Assembly (NCBI RefSeq): GCF_030680935.1
Contig: NZ_JAUXUP010000038.1
Coordinates: 62,001-126,000 of the forward strand
Length of the DNA stretch: 64,000 bases
DNA from: Polaromonas sp.
GTDB taxonomy: Bacteria > Pseudomonadota > Gammaproteobacteria > Burkholderiales > Burkholderiaceae_C
Reading direction: 5' to 3'
Shown here: piece by piece, positions 15,809 through 23,404 of the stretch
Layout of the letters: each line of letters starts with the position of its first letter
Numbering within the stretch: position 1 is the stretch's first letter
Position numbers and translations under genes: made by a program
The notes under the pieces: model-generated
What the model saw: the letters and a program-made list of their open reading frames with translations, nothing else
What the model was told of the DNA's origin: nothing
The model's database searches: none

Positions 15809-18800
15809 GTCGCCGCGCCGACACCCCTTTGACGCGCGCTGATTTTCATGCAGCCACAGGCGTGTTGCTGGTCACGCGCGAGCCGCCCCCTGCTGCGCCC
15901 CCAGCGCAGGGCCAGCCAGCGCTGGTGAATGCCAACCCGCTGGAGGGTGTGGAAATTTTGCTGGCTGTCTGGGACGACGGCAGCGTCACCGCGCTCAACG
16001 GCCATGTGGACCTGGGGACCGGCATTCGCACGGCGCTGGCCCAGATCGTGGCTGAGGAGCTGGATGTCGCGCTGGACAGCGTCAACATGGTGCTTGGCGA
16101 CACGACCCGTGCGCCTAACCAGGGTGCGACCATTGCCAGTGCGTCGATACAGATTCACGCAGTGCCCTTGCGGCTCGCAGCTGCCCAGGCGCGGGCCTGG
16201 CTGCTGGCGCGGGCAGCGGCGCTGTTGCAGGTGGCCCCGGCCTTGCTGAAGGTGCGTGATGGCCGCGTGTCGGTGCTTGGCAACGCGGAGCGCTCGGTGG
16301 CTTATGCCGACATGCTGGCGCAGCAACATGTGGAACTCCCGCTGGCGCTGGACTCGCCGCTGAAGTCTCCCGAGGACTACCGCATTGTCGGCACCAGCGC
16401 GGCGCGCGTCGATATTCCGGCCAAGGTCACCGGCGGGCGGACTTTTGTGCACGACATGCGTGTGCCTGGCATGCTGCACGGCCGCGTCGTGCGCCCACCT
16501 TATGCCGGTGCCGACCACGGCGACTTCATTGGCAACACACTCGAATCCGTGGACGAATCCTCAATTGCGCACATCCCGGGCATACGGGCGGTGGTGGTCA
16601 TCCGTGACTTCATCGGCATCGTCGCAGAGCGTGAAGAACATGCCGACCAGGCGCTGCGCGAGCTGCGTGTCCAGTGGAAACCATGGCCGGGCCTGACGGA
16701 TATGGGCAACCTTGAAAAGGCCATTCGCGCCAACCCGGCCACGCAGCGCACGCTCATCGATGAAGGTGATGTGGACGCCGCCCTGGCAGGCGCCGCGCAG
16801 CGCATGCCGCGCAACTATGTGTGGCCCTACCAGATGCACGGCGCCATCGGCCCCTCGTGTGCGCTGGCCGATTCTCGCGAAGGACATCTGACGGTATGGG
16901 CGGGCAGCCAGAACCCGCATGTGTTGCGCGCCGACCTGTCGCGCCTCATGGGGCTGCCCGACATGCAGATCGACGTGATCCGCATGGAGGCGGCCGGTTG
17001 TTACGGCCGCAACTGCGCAGACGATGTGGCGGCCGATGCGGCCCTGCTGTCGCGGGCGGTGGGCGCGCCAGTGCGGGTGCAGCTGACGCGCGAGCAGGAG
17101 CACGCCTGGGAACCCAAAGGCGCGGCGCAGCTGATGCAGGTCAACGGCGGACTCAATGCGGATGGCTCCGTGGCTGCCTATGATTTTCAGACCTCTTACC
17201 CGTCCAATGGTGCGCCAACGCTGGCCCTGCTGCTGACACGCACGATTGAGCCCACCGCGCAGGCTTACGAGATGGGTGACCGCACGGCGCGACCGCCCTA
17301 CGACTACCGCAACCTGCGTGTTTCGGTCAACGACATGGCGCCCATGCTGCGCGCCTCGTGGCTGCGTGGTGTATCGGCCCTTCCCAACTCGTTTGCGCAT
17401 GAGTCCTATATCGACGAATTGGCCACAGCGGCGGGGGTGGACCCGGTCGAATTCCGCCTGCGTTACCTGCACGAGCCCCGCGCCGCAGAGCTGCTGCGCG
17501 CCACAGCCGACAGGGCCGGCTGGCAAGTGCATACCCAGCCACAGCAACAGGTCGGGGTGTCCGAGTCAACCGACATCGTGCACGGCCAGGGCGTGGCCTA
17601 TGCGCGTTATGTGCACAGCAAGTGGCCGGGTTACGGTGCGGCCTGGGCCGCCTGGGTCGCCGATGTCGAGGTGAACCGCAAAACCGGCGAGGTGCAGGTC
17701 AGGCGTGTGGTGGTTGGGCATGACGCGGGCACCCTGATCAACCCCGCCGGTGTGCAGCACCAGATCCACGGCAATGTGGTGCAGACCACCAGCCGGGCGC
17801 TGACCGAGCAGGTCAGTCTGAACCCGAAAACGAACACCGTGGCCAGCCTGGAGTGGGGCAGTTACCCCATCCTGAGTTTCAGGGATGTGCCGGTGATTGA
17901 GGTGGTGACCATGGCCCGGCCCGGTGAGCCACCGCTGGGCGCTGGCGAATCAGCCTCGGTGCCCGGTACGGCAGCGATTGCCAATGCGATTTTTGACGCG
18001 ACTGGTGTGCGTTTTCGCCAGCCGCCTTTTACGCCCGAGGTGGTGCGGGCTGCGCTGGAAGACAATGGCAAAAATGGCCCTCAGCCCTTTGCTGATGGGC
18101 GTAGACAGCTATCAATACAGGAGCAGACTGCGCCGCGGTTGCCCGCCACAGCGATCTGGCCGCGCACGCTGGGCGCCTGGTCCCGGGCGGCTGCACTGGT
18201 CGTCGGTGTGTTTGGCCTGGCAGCAGCGCTCCTCGGTTGGCGCTCTGCGATTGCACCGGTGGTATCCGGTGGCGCAACAATCTACACCGCCGCCACCATT
18301 GAGCGTGGCCGGCAACTGGCGGCCCTCGGTGATTGTGTGGTGTGCCATACCGCGCCAGGCGGCCAGCCGAATGCTGGCGGGCGCGCGATGGAGACACCGT
18401 TTGGCAAGGTCATCAGCACCAACATCACGCCCGATGCGCAAACCGGCATCGGCCTGTGGTCTTTCAGCGCCTTTCAGCGGGCCATGCGGGAAGGCATCTC
18501 ACGGGATGGCCAGCACCTGTACCCGGCCTTTCCCTACACAGCCTTTGCCAAAACCACCGACGAAGACCTGACCGCCTTGTATGCGTATCTGATGGCGCAG
18601 CCTGCGGTGCGGTCTCAGGCACCGGCCACGCAGCTGGCTTTTCCTTTCAACATCCGCCCGCTGATGGCGGTCTGGAATGCGCTGTTTCATGAACCTGCTG
18701 CGTATCAATCCAGCCCGACGCAGACAGCCGCGTGGAACCGCGGCGCCTATCTGGTCAACGGCCTGGGCCATTGCGGCGCCTGCCACACACCGCGCAATGC

Positions 18801-19467
18801 GCTGGGCGCCGAGCGCGGCGGCCCCGCCTATTTGAGCGGTGCCGTGATTGATGGCTGGGAGGCACCCGCGCTGACCGCGCTCTCGCGTGCGCCCGTGCCG
18901 TGGACGCGCGATGAGTTGTACCGCTACCTGCGTCAGGGCTACAGCCTGCAGCACGGCGCTGCGGCCGGGCCGATGGCGCCAGTGGTGAAAGAGCTGGCGG
19001 CACTGCCCGACGACGACATCCGTGCCATGGCCACTTACCTGGCATCGTTTAACCAGCCAGTCACGCAGGCCGCCAGTGAGCAGGCGGCGAAACAGGTGGT
19101 TCAAACCGCGCAGAAACTTTCAGCAGGGCAGCCTGGGCCCGGGCAGCGACTGTTCAGCGGCGCCTGTGCGTCTTGCCACCACGACGGTGACGGGCCCACG
19201 CTGCTGGGTATCAACGTGCCCTTGGGCCTCAACAGCAAGCTGCACAGCGAGCGGGCAGACAACCTGATTCGTGTGGTGCTGGACGGCATACGCGCACCCG
19301 CCACGCGCGAGATCGGTTTCATGCCAGCCTTCCGCCACAGCCTGGACGACGCGCAGATTGAATCCTTGGTGGTTTACATGCGCAGCCGGTATGCGCCCGG
19401 CCAGCCAGCGTGGCAAGGGCTGCCGCAAACCATCTCGCGGCTGCGCGGGCTGGCGGCCGAACCCTGA
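15805..19467 (+). CDS. nicB: Nicotinate dehydrogenase large subunit: molybdopterin domain plus tri-haem cytochrome c
   Basis: A 1220-residue fusion. Residues 1 to about 750 are the molybdopterin-binding part, with the catalytic Glu in PLGAGES near its end. Around residues 790-812 is one membrane segment (AALVVGVFGLAAALLGW). After it come three c-type haem sites: CVVCH at 844, CGACH at 990 and CASCH at 1121. NicB of P. putida has the same design: electrons from nicotinate pass through NicA clusters to haems and the respiratory chain, with oxygen of the 6-hydroxyl coming from water. The ATG at 15805 overlaps the nicA stop. A dispersed repeat element (18070-18125) is built into the linker at about residues 756-774 without breaking the frame. 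Confidence 0.9.
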   Translation: MSRRADTPLTRADFHAATGVLLVTREPPPAAPPAQGQPALVNANPLEGVEILLAVWDDGSVTALNGHVDLGTGIRTALAQIVAEELDVALDSVNMVLGDTTRAPNQGATIASASIQIHAVPLRLAAAQARAWLLARAAALLQVAPALLKVRDGRVSVLGNAERSVAYADMLAQQHVELPLALDSPLKSPEDYRIVGTSAARVDIPAKVTGGRTFVHDMRVPGMLHGRVVRPPYAGADHGDFIGNTLESVDESSIAHIPGIRAVVVIRDFIGIVAEREEHADQALRELRVQWKPWPGLTDMGNLEKAIRANPATQRTLIDEGDVDAALAGAAQRMPRNYVWPYQMHGAIGPSCALADSREGHLTVWAGSQNPHVLRADLSRLMGLPDMQIDVIRMEAAGCYGRNCADDVAADAALLSRAVGAPVRVQLTREQEHAWEPKGAAQLMQVNGGLNADGSVAAYDFQTSYPSNGAPTLALLLTRTIEPTAQAYEMGDRTARPPYDYRNLRVSVNDMAPMLRASWLRGVSALPNSFAHESYIDELATAAGVDPVEFRLRYLHEPRAAELLRATADRAGWQVHTQPQQQVGVSESTDIVHGQGVAYARYVHSKWPGYGAAWAAWVADVEVNRKTGEVQVRRVVVGHDAGTLINPAGVQHQIHGNVVQTTSRALTEQVSLNPKTNTVASLEWGSYPILSFRDVPVIEVVTMARPGEPPLGAGESASVPGTAAIANAIFDATGVRFRQPPFTPEVVRAALEDNGKNGPQPFADGRRQLSIQEQTAPRLPATAIWPRTLGAWSRAAALVVGVFGLAAALLGWRSAIAPVVSGGATIYTAATIERGRQLAALGDCVVCHTAPGGQPNAGGRAMETPFGKVISTNITPDAQTGIGLWSFSAFQRAMREGISRDGQHLYPAFPYTAFAKTTDEDLTALYAYLMAQPAVRSQAPATQLAFPFNIRPLMAVWNALFHEPAAYQSSPTQTAAWNRGAYLVNGLGHCGACHTPRNALGAERGGPAYLSGAVIDGWEAPALTALSRAPVPWTRDELYRYLRQGYSLQHGAAAGPMAPVVKELAALPDDDIRAMATYLASFNQPVTQAASEQAAKQVVQTAQKLSAGQPGPGQRLFSGACASCHHDGDGPTLLGINVPLGLNSKLHSERADNLIRVVLDGIRAPATREIGFMPAFRHSLDDAQIESLVVYMRSRYAPGQPAWQGLPQTISRLRGLAAEP
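18070..18125 (+). repeat. Dispersed mini-repeat, copy A, inside nicB
   Basis: It runs from AAAAATGGCCCTCAGCCC to ACAGCTATCAATACAGGAGCA and matches the intergenic copies at 21813 and 23301 in order and spacing of its blocks (AAAATNGGC, AGCCCTT, GCG-AG-AGCT, ATAGCA-like end). It is translated as part of the linker of NicB. Confidence 0.6.
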
Positions 19468-19485
19468 CGCCTCAGAAGCAAGCTC

Positions 19486-20676
19486 TCAAGAGAATGCGGC
19501 GATGCCGGTGATCGCCCGGCCCAGAATCAGGGCGTGCACATCGTGGGTACCTTCATAGGTGTTGACCACTTCGAGGTTGACCAGATGCCGCGCCACACCA
19601 AACTCGTCGCTGATGCCGTTGCCGCCCAACATGTCGCGCGCCATGCGAGCAATGTCCAGCGCCTTGCCGCAGGAGTTGCGCTTCATGATGGAGGTGACCT
19701 CCACTGCAGCCGTGCCTTCGTCTTTCATGCGGCCCAGGCGGAGGCAACCCTGCAAGCCAAGCGCAATTTCTGTTTCCATGTCGGCGAGTTTTTTCTGGAT
19801 CAGCTGGTTGGCGGCCAGCGGCCGGCCAAACTGCTTGCGGTCCAGCGTGTATTGACGTGCCTTGTGAAAGCAGTCTTCGGCCGCACCGAGCGCGCCCCAG
19901 GCAATGCCGTAACGTGCCGAGTTCAGGCAGGTGAAAGGGCCCTTGAGGCCGCGCACCTCGGGGAAGGCGCTCTCCTCGGGGCAAAACACCTCGTCCATGA
20001 CAATTTCGCCGGTGATGGAGGCGCGCAGGCCAACCTTGCTATGAATCGCCGGGGCGCTCAGGCCCTTGCTGCCCTTGTCCAGCACGAAGCCGCGGATGGA
20101 GCCCTCATCGTCCTTGGCCCAGACCACAAACACGTCGGCGATCGGGCTGTTGGTGATCCACATCTTGCTGCCGGTCAGGGCGTAACCGCCAGGCACTTTT
20201 TTGGCGCGTGTGACCATGCTGCCGGGGTCAGAGCCGTGGTTGGGCTCGGTCAGGCCAAAGCAGCCTATCCACTCACCCGTGGCCAGCTTGGGCAGGTATT
20301 TCTGTTTGGTGGCCTCGTTGCCAAACTCGTTGATAGGCACCATCACCAGCGAGGACTGCACACTCATCATGGAGCGGTAGCCGGAGTCGACCCGCTCGAC
20401 CTCGCGCGCGGCCAGGCCATAACAGACGTAGTTCAGGCCGGCGCCGCCATAGGCCTCGGGGATGGTGCTGCCGAGCAGGCCCAGCGCGCCCATCTCGCGA
20501 AAAATCGCGGTGTCGGTTTTTTCGTGGCGAAAGGCTTCGAGCACGCGCGGCGCCAGTTGCTCTTGCGAGTAGGCGTGGGCGGCGTCGCGCACCATGCGTT
20601 CGTCGTCGCTGAGCTGCTGGTCCAGCAGCAAGGGGTCGGCCCAGTGGAAGCTGGCTTTTTTATGGGAAGTGCTCAT
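19486..20676 (-). CDS. gcdH: Glutaryl-CoA dehydrogenase
   Basis: A 396-residue acyl-CoA dehydrogenase that oxidises and decarboxylates glutaryl-CoA to crotonyl-CoA, passing electrons through FAD to ETF. Distinctive strings are [20 protein letters not shown] at the start, [30 protein letters not shown] and, at the C-terminus, [20 protein letters not shown] with the catalytic Glu of YEGTHD. The N-terminal pattern and the [10 protein letters not shown] ending separate GcdH from other acyl-CoA dehydrogenases. The ATG at 20676 is used; an upstream ATG in frame has no family support. It converges on nicB with 18 bases between stops and diverges from a LysR gene. It can receive glutarate-level products of the nicotinate pathway as well as lysine and tryptophan catabolites. 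Confidence 0.93.
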   Translation of the reverse strand: MSTSHKKASFHWADPLLLDQQLSDDERMVRDAAHAYSQEQLAPRVLEAFRHEKTDTAIFREMGALGLLGSTIPEAYGGAGLNYVCYGLAAREVERVDSGYRSMMSVQSSLVMVPINEFGNEATKQKYLPKLATGEWIGCFGLTEPNHGSDPGSMVTRAKKVPGGYALTGSKMWITNSPIADVFVVWAKDDEGSIRGFVLDKGSKGLSAPAIHSKVGLRASITGEIVMDEVFCPEESAFPEVRGLKGPFTCLNSARYGIAWGALGAAEDCFHKARQYTLDRKQFGRPLAANQLIQKKLADMETEIALGLQGCLRLGRMKDEGTAAVEVTSIMKRNSCGKALDIARMARDMLGGNGISDEFGVARHLVNLEVVNTYEGTHDVHALILGRAITGIAAFS

Positions 20677-20710
20677 GTCGGTCTCCGGTAGGGGGTGAAT
20701 GCGCTGTGTG

Positions 20711-20723
20711 TGCGAAAATCGCA
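20711..20723. promoter_or_regulatory. Candidate LysR box, TGCGA-AAA-TCGCA
   Basis: A perfect 13-bp inverted repeat with T-N11-A spacing lies between the divergent gcdH and LysR genes, 35 bases upstream of the gcdH start codon. Spacing fits the general LysR-family recognition pattern. Confidence 0.5.
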
Positions 20724-20747
20724 ACTCAGGCATGGGGTGAATCAAGG

Positions 20748-20763
20748 GTATGCCAGAGCATAC
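20748..20763. promoter_or_regulatory. Candidate operator, GTATGC-N4-GCATAC
   Basis: A perfect inverted repeat with 6-bp arms in the gcdH-LysR intergenic region, 25 bp from the T-N11-A box. It overlaps the more distal in-frame ATG of the LysR gene (20750), which favours the downstream start at 20843. Confidence 0.45.
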
Positions 20764-20842
20764 GACGAGCCGCGTGTCTGCGGCAAGCCATTATTTGGAA
20801 CAGAACTGTGCCGAAACAGAACTCCGAGAGGCCGTATTGACC

Positions 20843-21754
20843 ATGCGACGCAGTATTCCTTCTACCACCGCGCTGGCGCTGTTTGAGGCGGCTGCGCGGC
20901 ACCAGAGTTTTACCCAGGCCGCGCAGGAGCATTCGGTCACACAAAGTGCGGTGTGCCGGCAGATAGCGGGTCTGGAGGATTTTCTGCAGGTCAAGCTGTT
21001 CAGGCGCAGCAAACGCGGCGTGCTTCTGACTGAAGCGGGCGCCAACTACGCCCGCAGTGTGCGCGCCCGGCTCGACGACGTCGAGCGCGACACACTGGCC
21101 CTGATGGCCAGGGGCGGCGCGGGCGGTGCGCTGGAGCTCGGTGTGGTGCCGACCTTTGCCGCCAAATGGCTGCTTCCCCGGCTGGATGATTTTTATCGCC
21201 GCTACCCCGGCATATCGGTTCATCTGTCGTCGCGCACCCGGCCGTTTTTGTTTGCAGACACGGCGCTGGACGCCGCGATTTGTGCCGGCGAGGCTGGCTG
21301 GCCGGGCACAGACTCCTGCTTTTTGATGGACGAACCGCTGGTAGCGGTCGGTAGCCCGGCGCTGGTAAAAACCAGGCGTACGCTGAAAGCCGCTGACCTG
21401 GTGCAGCTGCCTTTGCTGCAGATGAGCACCCGCCCCTACGCGTGGCGACAGTGGTTTGAATCGCTGGGCTTGAGCGTTGCCAACGACCTGGCAGGCGCCC
21501 GCATGGAGCTGTTTTCCATGACCACGGAAGCGGCCATCCACGGCCAGGGGCTGGCGCTTATCCCGCGCTTCCTGATTGAAGAAGAGCTGCAGCAGGGCCG
21601 GTTGGTGCCACTGATCGAACACCCCTTCATCAGCGACCGGCGTTATTACTTCATCTATCCGGAGCAGAAGTCCGACAACTCGGTGCTGGCGCTGTTTCGC
21701 GGCTGGCTGGAGGAAGAAGCAAGCCGTTACCGCAGTCAGTCGCCCGGCGCCTGA
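20843..21754 (+). CDS. LysR-family regulator (GcvA/GcdR-like)
   Basis: A 303-residue regulator. The winged helix-turn-helix is at about residues 5-65 (STTALALFEAAARHQSFTQAAQEHSVTQSAVCRQIAGLEDFLQVKLFRR), followed by a periplasmic-binding-like effector domain (ELGVVPTFAAKWLLPRLDDFYRRYPGISVHLSSRTRPF). This N-terminus and the effector domain resemble the GcvA group. Divergent placement next to gcdH is the usual arrangement for the glutaryl-CoA dehydrogenase activator. The start at 20843 (MRRSIPSTTAL) is preferred over 20750, since LysR proteins begin a few residues before the first helix. Effector unknown; glutarate or glutaryl-CoA is likely by context. Confidence 0.88.
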   Translation: MRRSIPSTTALALFEAAARHQSFTQAAQEHSVTQSAVCRQIAGLEDFLQVKLFRRSKRGVLLTEAGANYARSVRARLDDVERDTLALMARGGAGGALELGVVPTFAAKWLLPRLDDFYRRYPGISVHLSSRTRPFLFADTALDAAICAGEAGWPGTDSCFLMDEPLVAVGSPALVKTRRTLKAADLVQLPLLQMSTRPYAWRQWFESLGLSVANDLAGARMELFSMTTEAAIHGQGLALIPRFLIEEELQQGRLVPLIEHPFISDRRYYFIYPEQKSDNSVLALFRGWLEEEASRYRSQSPGA

Positions 21755-21812
21755 CAGATCGAGTCATCGGTGCCGCAGGGCCCAACCAGGCATCAAGGCA
21801 AAGTTTTGGACC

Positions 21813-21867
21813 AAATCGGCCTCCAACTCTTATCGGGTATGCGTAAGCAGCTCCTGAATAGATAGCA
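21813..21867 (+). repeat. Dispersed mini-repeat, copy B
   Basis: It reads AAATCGGCCTCCAACTCTTATC ... GCGTAAGCAGCTCCTG ... ATAGCAAA between the LysR gene and the DUF6352 gene. Same block order as the copies at 23301 and 44988. Confidence 0.65.
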
Positions 21868-21903
21868 AATTGTTCAACCCAGCAATGTGAGACGATTGCC
21901 CCC

Positions 21904-22965
21904 ATGCAAGATTTCTGGCCTTCCAGCGGCTTTAAGCAGCTTCAACGCAACCCACGCGGCTGGCTACAGCCCACCGACGATTACCTGCGCCTTTTCCTGC
22001 AGCGCCCCGAGCTGGCGCTACTGCCTGAGTCCTGCGCGGCCGAGCAGGCCTTGCACGCCGCCCTGATCGCCACGCCGATGCGGCCCGTGCCCGAGGCCGA
22101 GCTACGGGCGTTACAGGACGCGGACGCACGCGACAGTTACAGCCTGTTTCTGCGCTTTCGCGATGGCCTGCTGGACGCCGGCACGCTGGAGGCGTATTAC
22201 CTAAGCCTGTTCCGGAGCGGCAGCATCGACATCCCGCCGCTGTTCATTGACCTGCTGGCCCAGGCCATAGTGCGCAACGTGCTTGACGAGGCCACCGATG
22301 TTTATGAAGTGCGCGCCGCCGAGATGTTGTTCCGCCCGCAGCGCATCTCGACCCAGGACGGGCAGGTGCTGGCCGGCGACCGGGACCGGCTGGACATGCT
22401 CAACGACACCGGCGGCCTCGGCGACTTCGGGCGTTTTCTGGCAGAGGCAAAAGCCCCGCTACGCAGCATAGACATGCAGGTACTGACCGACGGCAACGCG
22501 CCCGATTACTGGCAGGCCAGTGAGCGCCACAATTTCCTGCTGGATCTGACGCACGAAATCAACAACGACCTGAGCCACGGCCTGGTGTTCACCATGACAC
22601 GGGCGCGCTCGGGCCTGACAGCGCTGGCCCGGGTGCTGGAGAAGTGGGTGCAGCACTTCCTGGGCGTGGCGGTCACCATCCGGCCTCTGCAGAAAATTGA
22701 CGACACCGCCTGGCGCTGGCATGTGGGGCTGGATGCGGAGGCCACGGCCCTGCTCAATGACCTGTACGAAGGCCGGCCGGTCGAGCCCGAGCGCACGGCG
22801 CGCCTGCTGAGCCTGTTCCGGCTGGATTTTTCCAACCCGCAGGAGATGCGCACCGATGTCGCAGGCAAACCGGTGTACCTGGGCCTGATGATGAACGCCG
22901 GGCAAGTGCTCAAGCTCAAGCCCCAAAACCTGCTGCTGAACCTGCCTTTGCCTGGCTCGATGTAG
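21904..22965 (+). CDS. DUF6352 family protein
   Basis: A 353-residue soluble protein without signal peptide or membrane segment. It opens MQDFWPSSGFKQLQRNPRGW, the start I associate with DUF6352, and the body is mostly helical with conserved-looking strings DSYSLFLRFRDGLLDAGTLEAYY, IDIPPLFIDLLAQAIVRN, FRPQRISTQDGQVLAGDRD and YWQASERHNFLLDLTHEIN. The length of 353 fits one intact family member. Function is unknown. It follows the LysR gene on the same strand after 149 bases filled mostly by a repeat element, so an own promoter is more likely than cotranscription. A link to the neighbouring catabolic island is possible but unsupported. Confidence 0.75.
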   Translation: MQDFWPSSGFKQLQRNPRGWLQPTDDYLRLFLQRPELALLPESCAAEQALHAALIATPMRPVPEAELRALQDADARDSYSLFLRFRDGLLDAGTLEAYYLSLFRSGSIDIPPLFIDLLAQAIVRNVLDEATDVYEVRAAEMLFRPQRISTQDGQVLAGDRDRLDMLNDTGGLGDFGRFLAEAKAPLRSIDMQVLTDGNAPDYWQASERHNFLLDLTHEINNDLSHGLVFTMTRARSGLTALARVLEKWVQHFLGVAVTIRPLQKIDDTAWRWHVGLDAEATALLNDLYEGRPVEPERTARLLSLFRLDFSNPQEMRTDVAGKPVYLGLMMNAGQVLKLKPQNLLLNLPLPGSM

Positions 22966-23057
22966 GGCTGCGAGGTCGGGCGCTACGAGCCCCGGGCGGG
23001 CGCTGCGCGCTGTGGCTTAAAATGACGGGTTGTGCCAATTTAATCCGGAGTTTTTCC

Positions 23058-23222
23058 ATGCCCAAGAAAATCAGAGTCGAAGCCGACATTTGCGCCCCAA
23101 AACCAGTGCCAGCCGCAGGCATGACCCGTACCGCCGGCCGTGGCCAGAAGATCAGCCTCGAGCGCGGTAGCTGGACCCGCAGCAAAAAGAACCCCGGCAA
23201 GCGCCCGCACAAAGGCGGTTGA
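23058..23222 (+). CDS. Small basic conserved-looking protein, unknown
   Basis: A 54-residue protein, rich in Lys, Arg, Gly and Pro (MPKKIRVEADICAPKP ... SWTRSKKNPGKRPHKGG). A ribosome site (CCGGAG) lies about 11 bases before the ATG and a good terminator candidate follows at 23234-23265, so it looks like a real monocistronic gene. I do not recognise the family; the basic, Gly-rich tail suggests nucleic-acid contact, but nothing specific can be said. Confidence 0.6.
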   Translation: MPKKIRVEADICAPKPVPAAGMTRTAGRGQKISLERGSWTRSKKNPGKRPHKGG

Positions 23223-23233
23223 TTGGCCGCTGA

Positions 23234-23265
23234 CCAGGGCCCGGTTCTGCCGGGGACTGGTTTTT
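23234..23265 (+). terminator. Rho-independent terminator of the small basic protein gene
   Basis: CCAG-(2)-CCCGG pairs with CCGGG-(2)-CTGG around a 5-base loop and is followed by TTTTT, 12 bases after the stop codon. Confidence 0.7.
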
Positions 23266-23280
23266 ACCCTGTCGGGTTCG

Positions 23281-23300
23281 GATCACCTGTTGAGGTGATC
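23281..23300. repeat. Perfect stem-loop GATCACCT-GTTG-AGGTGATC
   Basis: Eight-bp arms with a four-base loop, ending exactly where mini-repeat copy C begins. There is no T-run on either side, so it is not a classical terminator. Confidence 0.6.
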
Positions 23301-23359
23301 AAAATTGGCGCTTAGCCCTTATGGGACAAGCGCAAGAAGCTATCAATAGAATAGCAAAT
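23301..23359 (+). repeat. Dispersed mini-repeat, copy C
   Basis: It reads AAAATTGGCGCTTAGCCC ... ACAAGCGCAAGAAGCTATC ... ATAGCAAAT in the gap between the small basic gene and icmF. This is the clearest full copy and was used as reference for the others. Confidence 0.7.
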
Positions 23360-23404
23360 TGCGCAAGCGATGGGCCCTTCACTGGCCCGCGATCCGGCCC
23401 CCAC

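Noticed and set aside
23281-23300. Stem-loop GATCACCT-GTTG-AGGTGATC as the icmF terminator
   Set aside because: No T-run follows on the minus strand and it is over 100 bases from the icmF stop; listed only as a hairpin.
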